A stretch of 64,000 nt of DNA from Acholoe squamosa (taxonomy: Eukaryota > Annelida > Polychaeta > Phyllodocida > Polynoidae), in contig OX439050.1 of NCBI GenBank assembly GCA_949317995.1, positions 55,367,777 to 55,431,776 on the forward strand, read 5' to 3'. Within the stretch, counting starts at the first letter, position 1. Each line of letters opens with the position of its first letter. This document shows, piece after piece, positions 12,100-21,970 of the stretch. The position numbers and the translations under genes were made by a program. The notes beneath the pieces are model-generated. The model saw only the letters and a program-made list of their open reading frames with translations. It was not told the origin of the DNA and did not search any database.

Positions 12100-13065
12100 G
12101 GGTCAGGTCGCCAGAAAGCAGTAGATTTTGTGTTTTTGGGTCATTTTGGACTTTTATGACTCTGGAGAAGGAAGTTGTGAACAAATCTTGTCTAACATAG
12201 ACTCATTTGATAGAAAACACTTAAGGCTATCAGAAAAATGTGAATTTGTGGTCATCCATCAAAAACTTTAGGACTTATAGCCTGCCGAAGTGAAAAAACG
12301 GCCAAATTTGTTCTTTTTTATACTTTTTGTATTTTTTACAAGTGTCCTGTATTGAATAAAGAACACTATAGAGTATCCCAAAGTTATTTTTTGTATTGTA
12401 TATGATCATAGGTATCATTTCCATGAGGTTTGGATATGTCACTAAGTGAGAATTTTTCATGATGTGTCTTTCAAAATGGAAATCTGTAATTTGTAACGTC
12501 CGATACCTAAATCTAGATCGGTTATAAAACATGGAAAAAATGAAGTTTCAAAATCTTTGTTATTACCCATATGAAGGGCCCTATCATCCCCTTCTTTGGC
12601 GAAGAAATTGTGTGTCTACCAGCATTTGTCTACATATAAGAGCAGCTTATGTGAAATAATTCTGATAAAAGTACCGGACGTTATGTAACGTCCGGTACTT
12701 TTATCATCATGTAGGAGGCAGTCTACTGTGCATGCATAACTCAAATTTTGTTCCATTCTGTAATTGAAGTCAATAATAAACATATTGGCCTTGTTATTTC
12801 ATGTGTTTGTTATGCATAAAGGGACATTCTTATATTACTGAGAGCAACTTCAATTACCTCCATATTTCATTATTTTGGTATCGACGTTACATGACACAAA
12901 ACAAGCAATAAAAATGGAACCGGATGGCCTAGATCGGTATTTTTTGGTCTTCTGAGCTGAGGAGATGTACCTTGACAATTTTGTTAAGGTTATATAAAGT
13001 AATTAGAAAATTAGTTTTTCAGGGCCTTCAAGATCAAAATCTAACACTTTCTGACGACCTGACCC
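12100..13065. mobile_element. Non-autonomous DNA transposon, family II, copy 1
   Basis: The left end GGGTCAGGTCGCCAGAAAG and the right end CTTTCTGACGACCTGACCC are inverted repeats. ATAT flanks both sides (12096-12099 and 13066-13069), a 4-bp target duplication. An inverted copy at 52233-53195 has the same size and content. The interior carries a near-perfect 44-bp palindrome (12663-12706) and further diverged half-sites of the same motif near 12496 and 12885. No frame longer than 85 codons exists and none looks like a transposase. The end GGGTCA and the 4-bp duplication are shared with family I. Confidence 0.88.
12663..12706. other. Central palindrome of the family II element
   Basis: Two 21-bp inverted arms, each containing TACCGGACGTTA, are separated by two bases. 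The equivalent palindrome in the other copy (52593-52636) is perfect over all 44 bp. The repeated half-site suggests a binding site for the mobilising protein, which is inference. Confidence 0.8.
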
Positions 13066-13193
13066 ATATCTCCCTTATTGAGATAGATAAAGCCAATCAG
13101 AATTCAGTAAATTTCTCCCCACATGCTTAGTTTATACCGTCACTATTAAGCTATCTAGAAGGAATATAAAAAACACAGTTTTTGAACAAGTAA

Positions 13194-13291
13194 TTAATGG
13201 ATATGTCATGACTTGTGACTGATATCAAACAATAACATAATGTTGCATGTTATTGTTTGATATCAGTCACAAGTCATGACATATCCATTAA
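13194..13291. other. Perfect long hairpin, 44-bp arms
   Basis: The arm 13194-13237 is the exact reverse complement of 13248-13291, with a 10-base spacer. It includes TGATATCA-type and TCATGA sub-palindromes. There is no terminal duplication I can identify and no second copy in the window. It could be a recent inverted duplication, a small foldback element, or a transcribed hairpin. The sequence alone does not decide. Confidence 0.85.
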
Positions 13292-13299
13292 CTCCTTAT

Positions 13300-14269
13300 T
13301 TTATTACAAGATTAATCAAAAGATAATCAATAGAATATCAATAAATTCAATTTAAAAATTCTTCACCTCCCCATGGGACTTGAAGCCTGCCATAGTGTGT
13401 GTACACACAAAGGTTGACAGCTTGCACTGCGAAAAAGATGAACCAGGCTGGGGGTTTGCAGCACGAAACGCTAACCAATATACTATCGGTACACACACCT
13501 TGGCACCGGGCAGCTGCTGGCTTGGTTTGAACGCGTCCATAGAGCTGTACTATATACTACTAAGGCTGTGTGCCAGACTGCGAGCACGACATCGTATCCA
13601 TGTGGCCACCCAGCATTAGGTACCTCACGAGTACTGTGGGCTGAAGCAGTCAAAGATCCACATCTATAACAAGCGATCTAATAGCCCATTTATATATATA
13701 GTGTAATAAGAATTTCGGGGCTATTTGATGATGTCACTGTGTAAGACGTGGTCTAAGATTGACTGTTACTTCACGCTTTCTAAGTGGCATTCCAACTGAA
13801 GATTGTCGCCATGGTACCAAAGAGGAAAGTATACGTTGTAAATTAGGGTGTGAGGTTCTACATTAAATGACGGTGGCTCAAAATGGATTTCGGATTTTAG
13901 CTAATTTCATCACCTGTCACAAACCACTTACCCTGGTGAAACCGCGCAAGTGACTTACCATCTCTTGAGACTTCCCTAGGCCATCTTAAAAGGGTCTAAA
14001 TGTCATCTTATATCTACCCCTGCATCTACTAGTGCGCATAAATATGTGGGCACTGACATATTCTTCTGTTAAAGCTGGGATTTCATATAAGTATATGCTC
14101 TTATCATTCATTCCCTGCTGCTAAAAATGTTGAAAATGGGAGAGGAAATGAGATTTTGAAGAAAATTAAAACAAAGGGTAATTTTCCCTGTCCTAGAAAA
14201 AGTGTAACTAATCCAGGTGCTCAGGCTACTACAATGTTTAAAGTAGGACCCAATCACAATAAAAGTTAG
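13300..14269. other. Non-coding stretch with a diverged repeat block
   Basis: Contains a block (about 13905-14095) similar to 9975-10170 and 55300-55450, so a fragment of the long repeat unit lies here. The 13380-13620 frames on both strands show no recognisable domain. The final TTAG (14266-14269) is the left target duplication of the retrotransposon that follows. Confidence 0.5.
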
Positions 14270-14449
14270 TGTAGGGGCCGGCATCATTGTATATATATTA
14301 GTGCCGTTCATCCGAGAGACGTGTTCGTGTGGTGCTTGTTCCTTCTATGCTAGCTAGGTGTCGCTTTGCGATACCTCGTTGGTACAAGAGGGGGCAGCAC
14401 CATGCCTCGCGTCCAGCTCCTACTAAGGAGCCGGACGAGCGGCAGAAGG

Positions 14450-14470
14450 GGACTGGACATGGTCCAGTCC
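14450..14470 (+). promoter_or_regulatory. Conserved LTR hairpin upstream of the poly(A) signal
   Basis: GGACTGGAC, three bases, then GTCCAGTCC. The same stem is kept in the 3' LTR (29010-29030) and in the diverged solo LTR (62056-62076), where the three loop bases differ while both arms are unchanged. The position about 30 bp before AATAAA suggests a role in RNA 3'-end formation or packaging. That is inference. Confidence 0.6.
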
Positions 14471-14501
14471 AGACGCTAGTACTTTGTTATCAAAGAGATC
14501 A

Positions 14502-14507
14502 AATAAA
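14502..14507 (+). promoter_or_regulatory. AATAAA poly(A) signal in LTR
   Basis: AATAAA within GATCAAATAAAGTCC. The equivalent in the 3' LTR is at 29062-29067 and would serve the genomic RNA. Confidence 0.65.
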
Positions 14508-14634
14508 GTCCTACCCGAGAGGTAGGGGTTTCTGGGGCTTTGCCCAACCCGAACTACTCGTGTTGTGTTGGTACATCTAGTGGTAAGCGAGCCAAAGAGC
14601 CACCCAACATATAAGTCAATACGAACCATTACAC

Positions 14635-14652
14635 TGGTGCCGTGACCAGTTG
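14635..14652 (+). promoter_or_regulatory. Probable tRNA primer binding site
   Basis: TGGTGCCGTGACCAG starts two bases after the 5' LTR, the usual location of the minus-strand primer site. It begins with TGG, complementary to the tRNA 3' CCA. The tRNA species was not determined. Confidence 0.75.
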
Positions 14653-14796
14653 GTTCGGGGGTGGTGCGCGGCCACATTGGCCGAAAGCCTCGGGAAACCC
14701 GAAGCGGATCCCCCCAGCCCTGGGCTAGAGGGATTCGAAGAGGATGATTACACATCCCAGCATCTGTTGTTAGACTGGAAACCCGGTCAACAACAA

Positions 14797-16602
14797 ATGT
14801 TTAATCAGGAGGGTGTACAAAATATTTTTTCTACACCCGACCTGATGGACAATGCCACCAGAGATGGCATCGTAAAATTGTATCCGGCTACACCCCAAAC
14901 AGGAGTACCGGATACCGGATTGTTTAGGGGTGTGTTAAGACCCCCAACTTTAGACTTGAGCGATTGGTCCCAAGTTATAACTAGCAGACGCCAGCTAGGT
15001 CCTATGGTACCAACAGGCTCGGCTAGCGGCTTGGGTACACCAATTGCACAAAGCCCTATGCAGCGTACTGCAACCCCCCAGGGTTCAGCACCAGGTGGTG
15101 GAAACGAAGTAGCCCCACTAATGACATCGTCGGATCATGACAGCGACGATGGCAAAACCAAAAGGGACGCAATAGTCCCAGGCGCGAAAGCAAAAAATAA
15201 GCCTAGTGGTACCGGACCGAAAAGCTCGGAAAGGCATCACCTAGGCCGATCTCTAGACGAAGGCTTGTCTGACTCCATGTTTTACCCTGGAGGCAGTCGC
15301 AAGTCTATCTACGGACGTCGGATGGGTCCCGGGTATAAAAATACTCAGGCCTATTTGAAAGCCAAGGAACAGGTGGAGTTGCAGGCAAAGAGGCAACATG
15401 AACAATTCATGTTAGCCCAATCCAAAATAGAAGAGGAAGCTAAGTCTCGGATCGGAAAATTACGATCCGTTGAGCAGGAGGCGATTCTAAAAGAATCCGA
15501 CCTCAAATATCGTCTATCCTCCGTATCCCATCGGTTGGAGCGGAAGGAGAGAGACGCACAGGAAAAAGAAAAAAGGCTGGCTGAGTTGGAAATCGAGGAA
15601 GCCAGTAAACTTAGAGCAATCGACAAGGCTAGGGCCGAGGAGGTTGCTAAGGCTCGGGATGTAAATAAATTACAAACGGAGTTGCACGCAATGGAGGAGA
15701 AGCTTAAGAAACTTCAACTCCGGAAGGCTGAGACAGAAGCCAAGATGGTCTCGGAACAAGCCGAGATCAGGAAGGAGACCAGTGAATATAACAAGTCTCA
15801 GAAAGAGAAGGGTGAAAAGTACCGCCTACTTAAGGATACTTTTAAGCGAGAGGCAATTATCGCCCAAGAAGAAAGAAACCGAGCTGTGGCGGAAAATGAA
15901 AAGATTCGATCCGAAATCTTGGCAGAAAACGCACAGCTAAGGGAGGAACAGCGAAACCTGACTACAGACGTAGCTACCCTCACAATAAATAAGTCTGCTA
16001 TGGAGAGTTATTTACAGGAGCAAGAGCAAACGCATGCCCCTCCGGCGAGTAGGGATACAAACCCGAACTCGACGTTCGTGAAACAGGGCGACCCGGTCTC
16101 CTGTTCTACACCGAAGAATCCGCAGTATAATCCTTTTGTAAATGATAATGCTTCGCGGAATGTAGATCAAGGGGGCGTTTACATCAGAACCCAGGATAAG
16201 CATGGCCGAACTAGTAGAGTCCGGATAAGTGAAGTGCCCATAGTCCACAACCTGGACCCGGACTATACCCCTAGAGAGGCTTCCGATAGTAGTGCGGAGA
16301 CCAGTGGGTTCCACATTCATATGGATCCTAGTAACGACCCGGGGCTGGGTGCTGGTAATGACAACACCCAACCTAATCCATCGAACGATGGCGGCCAGTC
16401 AACGGGAAACCAGCCATCCGACGGCGGTTACCAAGGTGCACAAGGGGGGGCGGTGCTTCGGGTGCCACAGGCTATAGCGGTACCTCGGGTACCGGCCCCA
16501 ACCAGGGTGGTGCAAGCTATACGAACCACAGTGGTACACAGTGGACGTATACACAACCTCCACCACCGCCTCCACCGGGCAATTCGAGCTTCGGTGGTAT
16601 AG
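14797..16602 (+). CDS. Upstream coiled-coil protein of the Ty3/Gypsy element
   Basis: The frame is open from about 14650, and the first ATG in it is at 14797, giving about 600 residues. The N-terminal third is polar and rich in Pro, Ser, Thr and Gly. A long charged heptad-type region (about residues 180-400 from that ATG, rich in Lys, Glu, Arg, Leu and Ala) is a strong coiled-coil candidate. The C-terminal part is low-complexity. It lies between the primer site and the frame holding the canonical gag domain, so it probably belongs to the structural (Gag) part of the element. I recognise no catalytic motif. A coiled-coil N-terminal extension of Gag is known in some retroelements, but this one is unusually long. 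Confidence 0.7.
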   Translation: MFNQEGVQNIFSTPDLMDNATRDGIVKLYPATPQTGVPDTGLFRGVLRPPTLDLSDWSQVITSRRQLGPMVPTGSASGLGTPIAQSPMQRTATPQGSAPGGGNEVAPLMTSSDHDSDDGKTKRDAIVPGAKAKNKPSGTGPKSSERHHLGRSLDEGLSDSMFYPGGSRKSIYGRRMGPGYKNTQAYLKAKEQVELQAKRQHEQFMLAQSKIEEEAKSRIGKLRSVEQEAILKESDLKYRLSSVSHRLERKERDAQEKEKRLAELEIEEASKLRAIDKARAEEVAKARDVNKLQTELHAMEEKLKKLQLRKAETEAKMVSEQAEIRKETSEYNKSQKEKGEKYRLLKDTFKREAIIAQEERNRAVAENEKIRSEILAENAQLREEQRNLTTDVATLTINKSAMESYLQEQEQTHAPPASRDTNPNSTFVKQGDPVSCSTPKNPQYNPFVNDNASRNVDQGGVYIRTQDKHGRTSRVRISEVPIVHNLDPDYTPREASDSSAETSGFHIHMDPSNDPGLGAGNDNTQPNPSNDGGQSTGNQPSDGGYQGAQGGAVLRVPQAIAVPRVPAPTRVVQAIRTTVVHSGRIHNLHHRLHRAIRASVV

Positions 16603-16616
16603 GGGGCAATCGAACC

Positions 16617-17735
16617 TTGAATGAAACCAAGGCGATTGAATGGAGCAAACAGCAATGCACTAGATTGATGTATGCTCACAATTCTGCCCGAAGGGTAGCC
16701 GTTATTCCTAGAGAATATGACGGTACTCGACCATGGAAAGAGTGGTTTGAAGATTTCATCGATGTGATAAATTGTAATGGATGGACCCCATACGAGGCCA
16801 AGCCACATCTGGTGAGATGTCTGAAAGGCGGGCCGGGTCGCATGGCTGTAGAGCAATGGCGAACCTGGTACGGCCTCGTTGGTAGTTTTGAGCAGTTAGT
16901 AGAAACTGCTAGTGGACTGTTATGCAACATGGTCAAGGAAGACCCGATGGTCCGTTTTAAGAAACGCACACAGAAGCCGAATGAAGCTTTCAGAGCATAC
17001 GGTATGGAACTCCATGCCCTGCTAAGTAAGGCCAGACCCGGTACTGAAAACCAGGACTGGTATATGGACGATTTGATCACACAATTCGTCAAGGGTCTAA
17101 GAGACCGAGATGAACAATTAGCAGCGAGGGATGCCTGGAAAGAAGGCATAACACTACACGGCATATTTAATGGTATAGATATGGCCGTGAAGAAGCGAGC
17201 TATGTTAGCTGGGGACATACCTAATGCCAGCGGCTTGGTACCCCTGGCATCGGTGACCCAGCAGTCTGAGGTCAATACTCCCTCAGACGACTTCGAATTG
17301 ATTGATATCGAACAGGAAGACGGCACCTTCTGTTCGATGCAATTAAGGAAGAATACTTCAGGTAGGAAGTATATTCCCAGGAAATCTTTCAATAAACAAA
17401 GGGACTCTAGACCTTCATCCGAGGTCAAGAGTGACCCGAAGGCTGTCGAGAAGGCGGTCAAGCCCACTGTAAGCGCTGACAAAGCGAAGACTCAGTCCCC
17501 GGACATGACCAAACTTCTGGAAGACATGTGTAAGAAAATTACAGATGCCATCCAAGCCAATCGGCAAAGACCCCGGGTGGATCGCCGAACGGTTAAGTGT
17601 TTCAGGTGCCAGCGCATGGGACACTACTCATCTGAATGTACCGCTACTAAGCCGGTAATGGCTGCCTTCTATGAAGCCGAAGACGACGGCGTAGGAAGGG
17701 AGAATGCTACGGATTCCACAGATGTGGAAAACTAG
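16617..17735 (+). CDS. gag: Gag: capsid domain and CCHC zinc knuckle
   Basis: An open frame of 372 codons. Residues of about 30-190 resemble the Ty3/Gypsy Gag (Retrotrans_gag) fold, with FDG-like YDGTRPWKEWFEDF near the start and a helical stretch around VRCLKGGPGRMAVEQW. Near residue 328 there is a zinc knuckle, CFRCQRMGHYSSEC, matching C-x2-C-x4-H-x4-C of nucleocapsids. A Lys- and Asp-rich linker precedes it. The product would form the particle and bind the element RNA. The pol frame follows directly in another frame, and Ty3/Gypsy elements usually make pol as a Gag-Pol product by frameshifting or read-through. Confidence 0.9.
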   Translation: MNETKAIEWSKQQCTRLMYAHNSARRVAVIPREYDGTRPWKEWFEDFIDVINCNGWTPYEAKPHLVRCLKGGPGRMAVEQWRTWYGLVGSFEQLVETASGLLCNMVKEDPMVRFKKRTQKPNEAFRAYGMELHALLSKARPGTENQDWYMDDLITQFVKGLRDRDEQLAARDAWKEGITLHGIFNGIDMAVKKRAMLAGDIPNASGLVPLASVTQQSEVNTPSDDFELIDIEQEDGTFCSMQLRKNTSGRKYIPRKSFNKQRDSRPSSEVKSDPKAVEKAVKPTVSADKAKTQSPDMTKLLEDMCKKITDAIQANRQRPRVDRRTVKCFRCQRMGHYSSECTATKPVMAAFYEAEDDGVGRENATDSTDVEN

Positions 17736-20700
17736 TGGGGGTTGTGTCAACGGCATCTGACATAGCCCCGAGTGGGAACGAATGCCAAAATGCTACCGGG
17801 GGTGTCCCGGTGGAAGATTTCGAGTCAATTACACCTGGAGGCCAGGTGGCTGAGGGTGCGCACCCCTGCACCTCGGCCGGGGCCAGGGACCCTAGTGTTG
17901 ATATGTGCAGGAGCAATCATATGGGGGCGAGTGGCCGCACTAGGGGAGAGGAAGGATGGATCAAAGAGTTGATTCGAGTGTGTGGGACACGCCTTCCCCC
18001 AAGTCATCCGTGTCTGGAATTCCTGAGAGGACTCGGATTGAATCTTGGTGATTCGGGAGACTTTCACCAGTTTACCAGTAACCCCTCGCCTTTAGGGGGG
18101 AGACGGTGGTATGTACCCATATCTGTGGAAGGCCGGGTGGGGGAATTCTTGGTGGATACTGGAGCCAGTCATTCATGTGTGTCCAAAAGATTCTTCGATT
18201 CGGTGGCCGGCAGCCATGAGAACCTCAAAACGGGGGTAAATGCTTGCACGGCCGACGGAAGCAGTATGCGTACATTTGGTAGGACGTTTATGCCTATCCG
18301 TATAGGAGGCAAAGAATTTGTTCTTTCGCCAACTATAGCAGAGGTTAGTGATGACGGAATCCTCGGATTGGATTTTGCAAGCTTATACGGGGCCGTCTTG
18401 GACCCGAGGGACGGTACGATGGGTATACGGAGCCCGTATGGCTTGCATGTCCAATGCGTATTGAGACAGGTGTCTTCGGTCGCAGCAGTGGTACATACGG
18501 TGAAGATCCCACCGGGTACCACTTGCGATGTCCTTTGTGGCGGGTCCATGGCTCAGAGGAATGAAACTGGAGTCTACGAACCCGACACGGTGTATTTGTC
18601 AAGCATCGGGTTAGACTCAGTGGATACATTAGTGGCTAATGCAGCTTGGTCTGTATTACCCATAACTAACCGAAGTGGTTCGGTGGTTTATTTGAGGCGA
18701 GGCGACAGTGTTGGAAGGATGAGTTCGGTAGAACATGTCGCCGAGGCTAAATTTAACAAACCACTAAACCCAGTTAGTCAGCATCCCATGGATGAAGAAT
18801 TCCAAAAGCTGATTGATCAGTCAGATTTAAAGAATACGGACGATAAGGATTGCCTAGCGAGACTTCTACAAAAGTACGAAGGTGCTTTTGGTAGGGAAGG
18901 AGGCCCGGTGGGTAGATCCGATAAGGTGTTGCACACCATAGATGTGGGCAACGAGAAACCTTTTAAAATCCCGTATCGTAGACTTCCCCTCAAGAAGAAG
19001 TTAATCTGTGAAGAGCAAATACAAAAACAGTTGGACCTAGGGGTAATCGTGCCTAGCTCGAGTCCCTGGTCCAGCCCTGTTTGTATGACTACTAAGAAAG
19101 ACGGTACAATCCGCTTCTGTGTCGACTACCGGAAATTGAACGGTATAACAAAGAAGAACTCGTATCCTTTACCAAGGATAGACGAGACTTTAGATAGCTT
19201 GGGCGGAAACCAATGGTTCTGTACCTTGGATTTACAGTCCGGATATTGGCAAATACCAATGCACCCCAATGACAAGGAGAAGACAGCATTCTCCAGTCAT
19301 ATGGGGCTATTCGAGTATAATGTCTTACCCTTCGGATTGTGTAACGCCCCCGCTACATTCGAGGCTATGATGGAATCCTTACTGAGTGACCTTTTGTGGA
19401 AGAAATGCCTGGTTTACTTGGATGATGTGGTCGTGTTCGGCAAGTCATTCAAGGAATGCCTGGCGAATCTGCAATTAGTCCTCGACCGGATACTATCAAA
19501 CGGTCTTAAACTTAAACCCAAGAAATGTAATTTGTTTAAGAAAACCATTACATACTTGGGAAGGATCATTACTCCTAACGGGGTGAGTGCGGATCCGGAA
19601 AAATTAGAAGCTGTAGAAAATTGGGAAAGACCCACGAGTGCTAAGGAGGTGAGATCATTTTTAGGATTTTGTTCCTATTATCGTGATTTCATACCGAATT
19701 ACTCTCGTGTCAGCTTCCCCATGCAGTGCTTAGCTCACTGGACCCCGGGTAGGGCACGGGACCCATTCCCATGGACCAGCGAGCAAGAAGAGTCTTTTAA
19801 TAAAATAAAAGATTTATTTAGGAATACACCCGTGTTGAAATATCCCACTCCCGAGGGACATTTCATCTTAGACACCGATGCGAGCAATGATGCGATTGGG
19901 GCAGCTCTCTCTCAGGTCCAAGAGGGAGTCGAAGTGCCAATAGCATTTGCTAGCAACACGTTAAGCAAGACACAGCGAAATTATTGTACCACCAAGCGAG
20001 AACTCCTCGCTGTGGTGGTGTATACGAAGAAGTTCAAGCATTTCCTTTGGGGAAGTGACTTAACTTTAAGAACAGACCATTCGTCTCTTAGGTGGCTCCT
20101 TAACTTTAAGGACGCCGAGGGGATGATTGGACGTTGGTTAGCTCACCTATCCGAATTCGGATTAGAGCATAAACAAATAGAGCACCGACCCGGTGCTAAA
20201 CACATCAATGCGGATGCCTTGTCAAGACGGCCTATCCGAAGGTGCCAAAATGCCACATGTGAAGACTGCGGGGCCCACAATGCTGTGGTAGCCGGGCTGG
20301 TATTTAATTATACCACCCCCCGTATCCCCTGGGAGGAGGCTGTATGCAGCTATCTCGATTGGTCCCCGGAGACCATCAAGAAGTTTCAACAGTCAGACCC
20401 CACCACTGCGCGCATAATGGAATACCTACGGTCAGGCATTAAACCGGCAAGGCCTCTAGTTTCCCTGGAGGATAGGGAAGCGAGGCGGTTGCTGGCTCAA
20501 TGGACCGAGCTAGAGATCCGAGACAGCATACTATGTAGGTGGAAGACAACTCCCACCAACGGTAGGCTGTTGCAAATAGTGATACCCGCCCCGATGAGGA
20601 GGGATATCATGTATTATTGCCATGGCCACCAAACGAGTGGCCATTTCGGTAAGAGAAGGTCGATAGAGCGTCTACAAAGGCGTTACTACTGGCCCGGTAT

Positions 20701-21970
20701 GAGAGGCGACCTGCTCCGGTGGATCGCCACTTGCCCGGATTGTTGTAAAAACAAACCGGGACCCGGCCTGGGTAAGCAACCCTTATCACAGGAATTGTTT
20801 GGTGTCAGATTTGCTCGAGTAGCGATAGACATCATCAGTGGGATTAAGACGACGCCGCGAGACAATACTTGTATGATGGTCGTAACCGACTATTATACTA
20901 AGTACACTCGGGTGTTCCCCCTTCCTAACCACAAAGCCGCCACATGCGCGGAGGCATTTGTGAAAGGCTGGGTGCTGCATTTGGGTGTTCCTCTTATGAT
21001 GCACAGTGACCAAGGAAGGGAGTTCGAGTCAGAACTTTGGCAGGAAATGTGCCATTACCTAGCCATTTGTAAGACCCGAACAAACCCGTACCGACCACAG
21101 TCGGATGGGCAGGTAGAGCGCTTCAATAGAACCCTCATACAAGTACTAAAGCCCCTGGTTAATACCCACCAGGATGACTGGGATGAACAGTGCGAGTTTG
21201 TAGTACATGCCTACAACAACACTGTCCATTCATCAACTAACTGCACCCCAAACATGCTAGTGTTCGGCGAGGACATCATAATGCCCGCCGACTTAGTGTA
21301 TGGAGTGGTTGGAATAGACCCGGAGGCGCCCTGCACGGTGCTGTTTGTAGAGTCATTAAGGGACCGGTTCAAACAGGCATACGAGGCCGTTCGGAAAGAA
21401 CTGCTGAAGAGTGCGAAGTGGCAGAAGGTGGGCTATGACACCAATGCTAAACGAATTCGTTTTAATGTTGGGGACAAAGTACTAAGGTACTACGAGCCGC
21501 TGGATAAGCTGAAGCTCGTAACGCCTTGGGAAGGTCCGTTTAAAATCGTTCGTGTCATCTCCGAGTCCACGGTGATGATAGAGGACTGCCTGACGGGTAG
21601 AAAATGGAAGACAAATGTCGGAAAACTTCGGCCCTGGAAGGGGCGCGAAGAGGCGGAGAGGGAGTTCGGCTACAAACCACCTATATCTGTCCCTAGTGGA
21701 CCGAGCGTGGTAGTACCGACGAAGCGCCCTAGAGGCCGGCCGAGAAAGACGCCGGGAGACGAGGTTATGGTAAAAAAGAAGACGAAGGCCAGGAAACGAC
21801 CTAATCGTAAGAAATGGAAGAAAGTCTCGCTGAGTGAAGGCATTACGTATGGGAAGGGTCCCGCTTTGACTAAGCGAGATCCAGAAAAGGCCGTACGTAA
21901 AGCCGGGAAAAATAAAATGCTAACCGAAGGCGTTAGACGCAGCCCCCGGTTGAGGTCTGCTGTAACCTAA
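17735..21970 (+). CDS. pol: Pol: protease, reverse transcriptase, RNase H, integrase
   Basis: An open frame of 1,411 codons. Aspartic protease: LVDTGASHSCV near residue 140, with ILGLDF further on. Reverse transcriptase: about 440-620, with RFCVDYRKLN, LPFGLCNAP and the catalytic YLDDVV near 561. RNase H: about 705-835, with LDTDASNDAIGAAL, TKRELLAVV and DHSSLRWLL, ending in HINADALSRRP. Integrase: a HHCC zinc domain near 963-1005 (HGHQTSGHFG, CPDCC), then the DDE core with VAIDIISG, HSDQGREFES and PQSDGQVERFNRTL. A GPF-type C-terminal module (near 1267) and an AT-hook-like RPRGRPRK (near 1332) in a basic tail follow. The order protease-RT-RNase H-integrase is diagnostic of Ty3/Gypsy. All catalytic signatures that I looked for are present. 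Confidence 0.97.
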   Translation: MGVVSTASDIAPSGNECQNATGGVPVEDFESITPGGQVAEGAHPCTSAGARDPSVDMCRSNHMGASGRTRGEEGWIKELIRVCGTRLPPSHPCLEFLRGLGLNLGDSGDFHQFTSNPSPLGGRRWYVPISVEGRVGEFLVDTGASHSCVSKRFFDSVAGSHENLKTGVNACTADGSSMRTFGRTFMPIRIGGKEFVLSPTIAEVSDDGILGLDFASLYGAVLDPRDGTMGIRSPYGLHVQCVLRQVSSVAAVVHTVKIPPGTTCDVLCGGSMAQRNETGVYEPDTVYLSSIGLDSVDTLVANAAWSVLPITNRSGSVVYLRRGDSVGRMSSVEHVAEAKFNKPLNPVSQHPMDEEFQKLIDQSDLKNTDDKDCLARLLQKYEGAFGREGGPVGRSDKVLHTIDVGNEKPFKIPYRRLPLKKKLICEEQIQKQLDLGVIVPSSSPWSSPVCMTTKKDGTIRFCVDYRKLNGITKKNSYPLPRIDETLDSLGGNQWFCTLDLQSGYWQIPMHPNDKEKTAFSSHMGLFEYNVLPFGLCNAPATFEAMMESLLSDLLWKKCLVYLDDVVVFGKSFKECLANLQLVLDRILSNGLKLKPKKCNLFKKTITYLGRIITPNGVSADPEKLEAVENWERPTSAKEVRSFLGFCSYYRDFIPNYSRVSFPMQCLAHWTPGRARDPFPWTSEQEESFNKIKDLFRNTPVLKYPTPEGHFILDTDASNDAIGAALSQVQEGVEVPIAFASNTLSKTQRNYCTTKRELLAVVVYTKKFKHFLWGSDLTLRTDHSSLRWLLNFKDAEGMIGRWLAHLSEFGLEHKQIEHRPGAKHINADALSRRPIRRCQNATCEDCGAHNAVVAGLVFNYTTPRIPWEEAVCSYLDWSPETIKKFQQSDPTTARIMEYLRSGIKPARPLVSLEDREARRLLAQWTELEIRDSILCRWKTTPTNGRLLQIVIPAPMRRDIMYYCHGHQTSGHFGKRRSIERLQRRYYWPGMRGDLLRWIATCPDCCKNKPGPGLGKQPLSQELFGVRFARVAIDIISGIKTTPRDNTCMMVVTDYYTKYTRVFPLPNHKAATCAEAFVKGWVLHLGVPLMMHSDQGREFESELWQEMCHYLAICKTRTNPYRPQSDGQVERFNRTLIQVLKPLVNTHQDDWDEQCEFVVHAYNNTVHSSTNCTPNMLVFGEDIIMPADLVYGVVGIDPEAPCTVLFVESLRDRFKQAYEAVRKELLKSAKWQKVGYDTNAKRIRFNVGDKVLRYYEPLDKLKLVTPWEGPFKIVRVISESTVMIEDCLTGRKWKTNVGKLRPWKGREEAEREFGYKPPISVPSGPSVVVPTKRPRGRPRKTPGDEVMVKKKTKARKRPNRKKWKKVSLSEGITYGKGPALTKRDPEKAVRKAGKNKMLTEGVRRSPRLRSAVT

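Larger units (their letters stand above)
14270..14633 (+). repeat. 5' LTR
   Basis: 364 bp, beginning TGTAGGGGCC and ending AACCATTACA. It contains a TATATATAT stretch near the start, an AATAAA at 14502-14507 and a strong small hairpin at 14450-14470 just upstream of it. It matches the 3' LTR base for base by eye. The short frames inside it are not genes. Confidence 0.95.

Noticed and set aside
7910-12124. Tyr-Ile repeat proteins over the TA runs
   Set aside because: Translations of (TA)n microsatellites.
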